DNA of 7,766 nucleotides. Source: Candidatus Stygibacter frigidus. GTDB taxonomy: Bacteria; Cloacimonadota; Cloacimonadia; Cloacimonadales; TCS61. Positions within the stretch are counted from its first letter, which is position 1. Every line of letters begins with the position of its first letter. The stretch lies in assembly GCA_030765325.1 (NCBI GenBank), contig JAVCCT010000025.1, positions 1-7,766 on the forward strand, written 5' to 3'. Under the pieces are notes generated by a model, which was not told the DNA's origin, did no database searches, and was given only the letters and a program-made list of their open reading frames with translations. Made by a program: the position numbers and the translations under genes. Below are positions 1 through 5,727 of this stretch, one piece after another.

Positions 1-2
1 CG

Positions 3-1238
3 GCTGAAGCGCATGACAGCAAAGATAGGGAAGTCCATCTTACCCCGGACTCTTCAGAACCATTTATCGCTCTGGTATTTAAAGTGCAAATAGATAAATA
101 TTTAGGGAAACTGATCTATACCAGGGTATACTCAGGTACTATCAAAAAAGGGCAAACTATAGTCAATCAAACAACTGGCAAAAAGATAAGGATTTCACGT
201 CTGCTGCAAATGCACTCTAATAAAAAGAAAGATGTTGATGAGTTACAGGCTGGTGACCTTGGGGCTATTGTAGGTGCACGAGAACTAAAAACGGGTGATA
301 CTATTACGGCAATCGGAAAAAATCTGCTGATGGAAGATATCACGTTTCCTGATTCTGTGATCGCTATTGCAATTGAACCTCGGACAAAAGCTGATCAGGA
401 AGCACTCTCAGATGCTCTATTTAAACTGGAAGAAGAAGACCCTACTTTCCATGTTACTCAAAATAAGGATACAGGACAGACTCTACTTACCGGAATGGGT
501 GAATTGCATCTGGAAATCATTGTTGATCGTCTTAAGCGTGAGTTTAATGTTAATGCCAATGTTGGGTCTCCTCAAGTTTCATATAAAGAAACCATTGCTG
601 AGCCATTGCTGGCTCATGGTGAATTCATTCGTGAGATGAATGGCAAGGGTCATTATGCTATTGTTGATTTGCGTTTATGTCCAGTTGATCCCGATAAACT
701 TCCTCCACTGCAAAAGAATATCTTTGAAAATCATGTCACAGATTCAATAATCCCTTCTGCTTACTGGCAGGCTATCCAGGAAAGCTCGCTTAATGCTCTT
801 CTGGATGGACCTCTTCTAAGTGCACCAGTGGAACGAATTAAAATAGAGCTTATTGGCGGTAAATTTCATGAAGTTGATTCCAGTGAGACTGCTTTTAATA
901 TTGCATCTTCTATCGCGATAAATTACGGGTTACAATCTGCAGTCTCTATAATTATGGAACCCATAATGCTTGTTTCAGTGATAACTCCTGAAGTTTCTAC
1001 TGGTGATATAATTGGTGATATTAACGCCAAACGCGGTAAGATCGAAAATATAATTGCCATGAAAAATGAGAAACAGGAAATTGTTGCTGAGATACCGATG
1101 AGCGAATTATTTAGCTATTCCACTCGTCTGAGAAGTCTCTCTCAGGGTAGAGCTATATACACAATGGAATTCCTCAAATATGACAAAGTACCTACCCAGA
1201 TTCAAGAGAAGATTCTGAAAAAGATGAGAGGATATTAA
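3..1238 (+). CDS. fusA: Elongation factor G family protein, 5'-truncated by window edge
   Basis: This is the C-terminal 411 residues of an EF-G-like translational GTPase. The reading frame is open from base 3, so the GTG at 84 is an internal valine and the true start lies outside the window. Family knowledge: EF-G drives mRNA-tRNA translocation and, with RRF, ribosome recycling; full length is about 700 residues, so the GTPase domain and part of domain II are missing. Visible in order: the end of domain II (FIALVFKVQIDKYLGK, GTIKKGQTI), domain III (TGMGELHLEIIVDRL, bases about 489-533), domain IV with the tip motif FHEVDSSE, and domain V (EPIMLVSVITPE, GDIIGDINAKRG, LRSLSQGRA, YTMEFLKYD). The tip histidine equivalent to E. 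coli His583 is kept at bases 867-869. The usual GGRGQYG loop of domain IV is replaced by NGKGHYA, so a divergent paralog rather than the main EF-G is possible. prmC follows after 33 bases. Confidence 0.94.
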   Translation, partial: AEAHDSKDREVHLTPDSSEPFIALVFKVQIDKYLGKLIYTRVYSGTIKKGQTIVNQTTGKKIRISRLLQMHSNKKKDVDELQAGDLGAIVGARELKTGDTITAIGKNLLMEDITFPDSVIAIAIEPRTKADQEALSDALFKLEEEDPTFHVTQNKDTGQTLLTGMGELHLEIIVDRLKREFNVNANVGSPQVSYKETIAEPLLAHGEFIREMNGKGHYAIVDLRLCPVDPDKLPPLQKNIFENHVTDSIIPSAYWQAIQESSLNALLDGPLLSAPVERIKIELIGGKFHEVDSSETAFNIASSIAINYGLQSAVSIIMEPIMLVSVITPEVSTGDIIGDINAKRGKIENIIAMKNEKQEIVAEIPMSELFSYSTRLRSLSQGRAIYTMEFLKYDKVPTQIQEKILKKMRGY

Positions 1239-1271
1239 GGATATTATTTCTAACTGTGATTATCGAATAAT

Positions 1272-2123
1272 ATGAAAGTCAGGTTATTTGCTACTGAGAT
1301 TTATCCCTTACTAAAAGAAATAATTCAATTACTTACAACGTTTTCTGTTGATTCACCTCAAGCTGAAGCTGAACAGATTGTTTCTCATTTCTATAATTTA
1401 AATAGAACACAGATTTTCCAGAACCCTGATCTACATGTTACCTGGAAAATTCGGCTGATGATAGAAAAAATGCTGCGTACTCGCTCTAATCACTGCCCAT
1501 TGCAGTATCTGCTGGGTCAAGTGGAATTTTATAATTCAAATATTAAAGTTACCCAGGATGTCTTGATCCCACGCCCTGAAACAGAGTTACTCGTTGATAT
1601 TATACTTCAGGAAAATAAGGAAAAGCATTTAAGAGTTTGTGATCTTGGTACTGGAAGTGGGGCTATTGCCATCGCTCTTAAAAAAGCCAGACCAGACTGG
1701 CAGGTTATTGCTACTGATATTTCGGCAGCAGCTCTTAAAATTGCCCGGGAAAATGCGCTAATTAATGACTGCCTGATTGATTTTATTCAGTCAGATATAT
1801 TCTCTGATATAAAGACTAAATTTGATTTGATTGTAAGTAATCCACCTTATATTTCTAAATTTGATTATGATATCTTAAAACCAGAACTATTCTATGAACC
1901 CCTCATTGCCCTTACTGCTCCTGAGGATGGTTTATATTTTTATAAAAAGATCATCAATTCTGCATCTAAATATTTGAGTCTGCCAGCTACCCTTTATTTG
2001 GAAATCGGAGCAGAGCAAAGCAGTAAGATATCAAAACTGGCAGATCAAGCCAAAGCCCAAAAAATTATCATAAAAAAGGATTATAATAATTTCGACCGCT
2101 TTATGATCATCTATTTCGCCTGA
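1272..2123 (+). CDS. prmC: Peptide chain release factor N5-glutamine methyltransferase PrmC (HemK)
   Basis: This is a 283-residue cytoplasmic SAM-dependent methyltransferase that methylates the glutamine of the GGQ motif in release factors RF1 and RF2, which speeds peptide release. An N-terminal helical domain (residues about 10-75, including DSPQAEAEQIVSHF) is followed by the family block PLQYLLGQVEF (76-86) and IPRPETELLV (99-108). The SAM-binding motif I is DLGTGSG (124-130), with the acidic residue of the next strand in ATDIS (147-151). The substrate-binding NPPY is at 190-193, followed by YEPLIALTAPEDGL (208-221). Length and motif order are normal for the family. The ATG at 1272 fits the usual N-terminus, but no good Shine-Dalgarno precedes it. 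It lies 33 bases after the EF-G gene and is probably co-transcribed with it, an association of two translation-termination or translocation functions. prfA, its frequent neighbour, is not in the window. Confidence 0.96.
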   Translation: MKVRLFATEIYPLLKEIIQLLTTFSVDSPQAEAEQIVSHFYNLNRTQIFQNPDLHVTWKIRLMIEKMLRTRSNHCPLQYLLGQVEFYNSNIKVTQDVLIPRPETELLVDIILQENKEKHLRVCDLGTGSGAIAIALKKARPDWQVIATDISAAALKIARENALINDCLIDFIQSDIFSDIKTKFDLIVSNPPYISKFDYDILKPELFYEPLIALTAPEDGLYFYKKIINSASKYLSLPATLYLEIGAEQSSKISKLADQAKAQKIIIKKDYNNFDRFMIIYFA

Positions 2124-2151
2124 TCAGCAATAAAACCTTCATCTTGATTAC

Positions 2152-2169
2152 TAAGTCCTATAAGTCCTT
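2152..2169. repeat. Two tandem copies of a 9-base unit (TAAGTCCTA/T)
   Basis: TAAGTCCTA at 2152-2160 is followed directly by TAAGTCCTT at 2161-2169, with 8 of 9 bases identical. It lies in the 185-base gap between prmC and the four-gene cassette. It could be a remnant of a short tandem array or chance in A+T-rich DNA. No function is implied. Confidence 0.45.
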
Positions 2170-2198
2170 ATGTATTATAATTTGTGCAGGTGAAGAGA

Positions 2199-2217
2199 AT
2201 ATTCCCATAAAACATTA
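2199..2217. repeat. Left copy of a 19-base imperfect direct repeat flanking the cassette
   Basis: The sequence fits ATATTCYCATAAAACAYTA and matches 7389-7407 in the same orientation at 17 of 19 positions; both differences are C/T transitions. The two copies bracket the four co-directional genes (2309-7299), with this copy 91 bases before the first start codon. It might be a scar of insertion, an integration-site repeat, or one member of a dispersed intergenic repeat family. Only the match itself is seen. Confidence 0.5.
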
Positions 2218-2246
2218 GGGTAAGAAGAGCAATTTCAAATTATCAC

Positions 2247-2280
2247 TTGACATATAATAGATATATATTTGGTTTATAAA
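2247..2280 (+). promoter_or_regulatory. Candidate promoter region of the four-gene cassette
   Basis: This very A+T-rich stretch is 29-62 bases before the first cassette gene. It contains TTGACA (2247-2252) followed by TTTATA (2273-2278), but the 20-base spacer is longer than the ideal 17. It also contains TATATTTG (2264-2271), which fits the Bacteroidetes -7 consensus TAnnTTTG, though no TTTG lies 19-21 bases upstream. A TATAAT at 2253-2258 lacks a -35 partner. A promoter is expected here because the cassette begins a new unit 185 bases after prmC, but which element is used cannot be decided. Confidence 0.35.
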
Positions 2281-2308
2281 AAAAGAAGAAAAAAGAGAGG
2301 ATGGTTTT

Positions 2309-3154
2309 ATGGAAGAACATGTAACTTTAATAAGTGCTCTTTCGAAAGAGAAGAATAATATTCAGAGTATTTTATCGACACTTAGGAAACTTGAAAAGAT
2401 AACAGAATTTCCCGAAAAGAATCTGCATAAAATCAAGACTGAAATAAATAAGGCATCAAAGAAATTAATTACTAATAATTTACTGGATTCGATCAAAGAG
2501 GAAATATCCACAACGCTACAAAATTATCAAGACCAGATACCTGAATGGGAAGAAAAAGCTAAGAAAGTATTTTTTGAGGAACTGGAAAGTGTGCTTAAAG
2601 AAGCAGGATATATTTTACGTGGTGATATTTCGAGATTAATGGTTTCAGTATTCACGATTGAGCTTAATTTGGATAGCCTGAAAGTAATCATCTGGTATGG
2701 CAATAAGCAGGAGAATGTGATAAGCTGCCGCCTGAATCCAGAAGCAGTAGCAGCTAAGCTGGCAGTAGCTGAGAAGAAGATAATAGAGCGAGATTTTGAC
2801 AGTGAGTTATTTTTATCGCAATTATTAACTGCCTATAAAACAGCATCAGAGAGAGTGACAGGTAGAGATAAAACGCGAGTGCCAATTTCGGAAGTGTTAA
2901 AGGAATATGTCTATCTTATTCAGAGCAAAAGATTTTATATGAACCCATCCAGAAATAACTTTATAGGTTATGAAAGAGCGTTTTTCAGTTATGATTTATA
3001 CCGTTTGGAAAATAGAGTAATCGCCGGAAATGAACTGCAATTAATCACAGCTACACGGGCATATACGCGGAAGAAATCGGATTTTCTCTGGATACCATCA
3101 GATTTAATGGGAAATGGAGATTATATTTCTCATATCAGTTTTAAGGAGATTTAA
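2309..3154 (+). CDS. Unrecognised 281-residue protein, first gene of BREX-related ATPase/helicase cassette
   Basis: I do not recognise this family. The ATG at 2309 has a suitable ribosome-binding site (GAGAGGA, about 2295-2301, 7 bases upstream). The N-terminal ~95 residues are rich in Lys, Glu, Leu and Ile and look helical, probably partly coiled coil. Residues about 100-140 alternate in a way that suggests beta strands (YILRGDISRLMVSVFTIEL, then LKVIIWYG), followed by helices (145-180). The C-terminal third carries distinctive aromatic and charged patches: GRDKTRVPISEVLKEY (185-200), GYERAFFSYDLYRLENR (220-236) and DFLWIPSDL (258-266). There is no signal peptide, membrane segment, P-loop, zinc motif or nuclease motif that I can identify. 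The stop is 3 bases before the first ATPase gene and overlaps that gene's ribosome-binding region, so the two are surely co-expressed. By position it could be an adaptor, target-recognition or effector subunit; this is inference only. Confidence 0.88.
   Translation: MEEHVTLISALSKEKNNIQSILSTLRKLEKITEFPEKNLHKIKTEINKASKKLITNNLLDSIKEEISTTLQNYQDQIPEWEEKAKKVFFEELESVLKEAGYILRGDISRLMVSVFTIELNLDSLKVIIWYGNKQENVISCRLNPEAVAAKLAVAEKKIIERDFDSELFLSQLLTAYKTASERVTGRDKTRVPISEVLKEYVYLIQSKRFYMNPSRNNFIGYERAFFSYDLYRLENRVIAGNELQLITATRAYTRKKSDFLWIPSDLMGNGDYISHISFKEI
3143..3148 (+). promoter_or_regulatory. Ribosome-binding site of first ATPase gene
   Basis: AAGGAG lies 9 bases before the ATG at 3158 and inside the last codons of the preceding gene, whose stop is at 3152-3154. 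It is the best Shine-Dalgarno sequence in the cassette, fixes the ATPase start, and implies translational coupling with the upstream gene. Confidence 0.75.
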
Positions 3155-3157
3155 ATT

Positions 3158-4393
3158 ATGGGAAGCAAAGATTTATTAACCCCTTTTGTGGCAAGAAGAA
3201 TTATCGAAACAGTAGGCAGTCAGGGCAATCCACCCGAATATGGTTTTCAATATTTTTCTGCTGGGTTGGATGTTTATCTGGATACAATAAGAGATGAATA
3301 TTTGAAAACCTATATCAGCGTCGGCGGATCAGTTTTCAAAATGGTAGTAGGGATTTATGGTGAAGGTAAGACGCATTTTCTATTTTCAGTTCGTGAAATC
3401 GCCTGGGAGAATAGTTATATATCAGCTTATATACCGCTAAATCCCGAGCAAACACCATTTCATAAATTGCAGCAGGTATATAAATCTATAGTGGCAAATC
3501 TGATATATCCCCAGACTCCTGATGAATTACTTTCCGGGCATGAGCGTGGAATTGAAGCAGTAATCAAGAAGTGGTATAATGAGAAATATCAGGAAATATC
3601 TATGCAAACTGAAGAAGATGCAGTAATAGATGAATTGATCAGATATGCTTCATCTTTGGGGAGTTACGAAAGTAACAGTTTTCGTAATGCGTTAAAAGAG
3701 GCATTTCTGAGTCTTGTAGAAAAACGCGAAGACGATTTTTCGTTGATTATGCAGTGGCTGGTTGGTGAGAATCCACCCAAAAATATGCTTAAAAACTTCA
3801 AGATATTTGAGAAATTAGATAAAAGTAATGCTTTCAAAATGATTAGATCATTGATAGAATGGATTCAGGAAATTGGTTATACCGGATTAGTGGTACTATT
3901 AGATGAAGCAGAACAAACACCTTCTATGTCTTCTTCACAGAAGAATACACTGTTAAATAATCTGCGGGAACTAATAGATGAATGTGGGCACACCAATTTT
4001 CAAAGTACAATGTGGTTTTATGCGGTTACGGATGAGAATTTTTTGGAAGGTAAAACACTGATATATGAAGCTTTACGGCAAAGGCTTTCCACGATTTTTG
4101 ACATTGAGATCAATCCTACAGGAGCAAAGATATATTTAAATAGAATACCTCTTGAACCTATTCAATTGCTCAAAGATATAGGACATAAATTAGCCAAAAC
4201 TTATGAAATTGCTTATAATATGTCCTTTAACGAAAAAATCCTGGAAGATAAGCTGTTAGATATTGCTACAGAAGCTTATAAAAGAAAGTTGGAAACGGGA
4301 TATAAGAGACTATTTGTTAAAAACATTATCGCTGCTTTTCATAAGATGCGTCAGTCCGACAGTTCACTTATTTCTGAAGATCAAAACATGTGA
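3158..4393 (+). CDS. BREX-type P-loop ATPase, DUF2791-like (first of tandem pair)
   Basis: This 411-residue P-loop NTPase resembles the ATP-binding proteins of BREX/Pgl phage-defence systems (DUF2791, BrxD/PglY type). The lead-in is ARRIIETVG (12-20), then GGSVFKMVVG (56-65). Walker A is GIYGEGKTH (65-73); the His after the Thr is typical of this family as I know it. A family block, PFHKLQQVYKSIV (100-112), follows. Walker B is LVVLLDEAEQ (244-253) with the catalytic acidic pair present. WFYAVTDENF (286-295) looks like the sensor strand, and ALRQRL (305-310) could hold an arginine finger. The C-terminal helical part (340-400) resembles that of the next gene's product. All core ATPase residues are intact, so it should be active. 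It shares the PFHK-x2-Q-V/I-Y block with its neighbour, showing common descent. It probably acts as a DNA-bound or complex-forming motor or switch with the helicase; this role is inferred from context. Confidence 0.9.
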   Translation: MGSKDLLTPFVARRIIETVGSQGNPPEYGFQYFSAGLDVYLDTIRDEYLKTYISVGGSVFKMVVGIYGEGKTHFLFSVREIAWENSYISAYIPLNPEQTPFHKLQQVYKSIVANLIYPQTPDELLSGHERGIEAVIKKWYNEKYQEISMQTEEDAVIDELIRYASSLGSYESNSFRNALKEAFLSLVEKREDDFSLIMQWLVGENPPKNMLKNFKIFEKLDKSNAFKMIRSLIEWIQEIGYTGLVVLLDEAEQTPSMSSSQKNTLLNNLRELIDECGHTNFQSTMWFYAVTDENFLEGKTLIYEALRQRLSTIFDIEINPTGAKIYLNRIPLEPIQLLKDIGHKLAKTYEIAYNMSFNEKILEDKLLDIATEAYKRKLETGYKRLFVKNIIAAFHKMRQSDSSLISEDQNM

Positions 4394-4406
4394 TGAGCAG
4401 ACAGAT

Positions 4407-5717
4407 ATGATGCAGGTAGAACATAAAAGATATGGTAGTGGCAGTGTCTTTAAACAGCGTTACGGTGGTTTTGAATTTTACACTAAATTTGCTGATGGAG
4501 TATCACGCTGGGTAAGACGAGACGAAATAAATATTGTCGGTGAAGCTGTAATATTGCCTAAACATAAAGTTCATGTGAGCAATATTCCCCAAGACCAGTT
4601 TCAAGCGAGGAAAGCAATTGAGGCATTAAGACTTGGGATAGTTCCTCATGATTCTATAGAGAATTTTACAATAGGCAGGGATAAAGAAATAAAATCTCTA
4701 ACAAAGTGGTTTGCTAACAGTAAAAAAGGTTCACTATTTATCAGAGGTGAATATGGCAGTGGGAAAACCCACTTACTGGAATACACACAGATTTGGGCAT
4801 TGAAAAACGAATGGGCGACTGCCAATGTTGAGATCGGTTTGGAGGAGAATCCTTTTCATAAACCGTATCAGATATATCGTGAGATCGTGAAAAACTTCCG
4901 TTGTATCTTTGAGGGAAAGGTGTTGGGAATTCGTGATGTAATCCGTTATGTGCGAGATAATAATCCTGAAGTATTTGAGACTCATATCTATTTTAGGGAG
5001 TTAGTGATACAATTTGAGAAACTTGAGAATATAAAACAGAATCCTAAAAGAAAGAGAAACGCCGTAACGGAAGAAAAAATTTGGGAATGGATAGAAGGTG
5101 AGCATAACTGGTTTAAGCCCTCTTTATCACAAGTAGGTACAGCAGCTAATCTGTATTGTTATATAATAAATGCTCTGTCCTGGTCAGTTGCCAATATTTT
5201 GAAATTAAAGGGATTAGTTATATTATTTGATGAAGCGGAGCATATTGATGAAGCAGCCTATAAATATCAGTCAGAAATTGGTGCCAGTTTTCTGAAAGGG
5301 ATAATGGCAGTTGCTGAAAATCAGAAATCATTACTAAGTGAAAAGATTTCGCTTAAAAAGAAAAGAGGCTATCAGACCGGCTTGATCTATTGTGGCTTTC
5401 CGCGGAATAATCCTTTGCGTTTTGCCTGGCAGTATCCCTCAGCCTTGAAAGTGATTTTTGCCATGACTCCAGTGCAGGAGCATACCAATATGATTGATCT
5501 TCAAATGCTCAAAAATGATGATCTGTTGACTATTACCTATAATGTAGCCCAGTTTTATCAAAATGCCTACGGAGTAGAATTCAGCGATGAAGTGCTGAAT
5601 AGAGTGTATAAAAAACTACCACGTCTCAGAACGAGGCTATATATAAAATATTGCGTGGAAGCGTTTGATGTTCTGCGTTTTCACCCACATTTACCTTTTG
5701 TGGACATCTTAAAATAG
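4407..5717 (+). CDS. BREX-type P-loop ATPase with N-terminal UvrD-like Tudor/SH3 domain (BrxD-like)
   Basis: This 436-residue second ATPase is related to BrxD. The frame is open upstream to 4263, but that part overlaps the previous gene. The ATG at 4407 (or the adjacent ATG at 4410) lies 13 bases after its stop and directly before the conserved N-terminus. Residues about 5-42 (HKRYGSGSVFKQ, then FADGVSRWVRRDEI) resemble the Tudor/SH3 barrel at the C-terminus of UvrD/PcrA helicases. Next is RKAIEALRLGIVP (about 68-80), a BrxD/PglY-type signature, then Walker A GEYGSGKTH (114-122), PFHKPYQIYREIV (149-161), and Walker B VILFDEAEH (271-279). The about 150 residues between the Walker motifs include a Lys/Arg-rich patch (QNPKRKRN, 211-218). 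Catalytic residues are intact. The upstream Shine-Dalgarno is weak (GATGAG, 4392-4397), suggesting coupling to the preceding gene. It probably works with the first ATPase and the helicase on DNA; a transcription or RNA polymerase link via the Tudor domain is speculative. Confidence 0.9.
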   Translation: MMQVEHKRYGSGSVFKQRYGGFEFYTKFADGVSRWVRRDEINIVGEAVILPKHKVHVSNIPQDQFQARKAIEALRLGIVPHDSIENFTIGRDKEIKSLTKWFANSKKGSLFIRGEYGSGKTHLLEYTQIWALKNEWATANVEIGLEENPFHKPYQIYREIVKNFRCIFEGKVLGIRDVIRYVRDNNPEVFETHIYFRELVIQFEKLENIKQNPKRKRNAVTEEKIWEWIEGEHNWFKPSLSQVGTAANLYCYIINALSWSVANILKLKGLVILFDEAEHIDEAAYKYQSEIGASFLKGIMAVAENQKSLLSEKISLKKKRGYQTGLIYCGFPRNNPLRFAWQYPSALKVIFAMTPVQEHTNMIDLQMLKNDDLLTITYNVAQFYQNAYGVEFSDEVLNRVYKKLPRLRTRLYIKYCVEAFDVLRFHPHLPFVDILK

Positions 5718-5727
5718 CTGAGTAATA

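Noticed and set aside
84..86. GTG at 84 as the start of the EF-G gene
   Set aside because: The frame stays open to base 3 and the upstream residues (PFIALVFKV) match EF-G domain II, so this is an internal valine in a gene cut by the window edge.
367..639. Plus-strand out-of-frame open frames at 367-639 and 7007-7219
   Set aside because: They are shadows of the EF-G and helicase genes; their residues are low-complexity hydrophobic translations of the coding frame.
2253..2258. TATAAT as the cassette -10 box
   Set aside because: It overlaps TTGACA and has no recognisable -35 sequence 16-18 bases upstream, so it is not called on its own.
2309..3154. TerB-domain protein as the first cassette gene
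   Set aside because: I considered this because TerB genes can neighbour similar ATPases, but no TerB-like acidic metal-site pattern is visible in the sequence.
4263..4406. Upstream extension of the second ATPase to 4263
   Set aside because: It would overlap 131 bases of the preceding gene in another frame, and the extra residues look like out-of-frame translation; the conserved domain starts right after the ATG at 4407.
4773..4985. Minus-strand open frames at 4773-4985, 5847-6101 and 6253-6501
   Set aside because: They lie wholly inside well-supported plus-strand genes with intact family motifs and show no recognisable protein pattern or ribosome-binding site.
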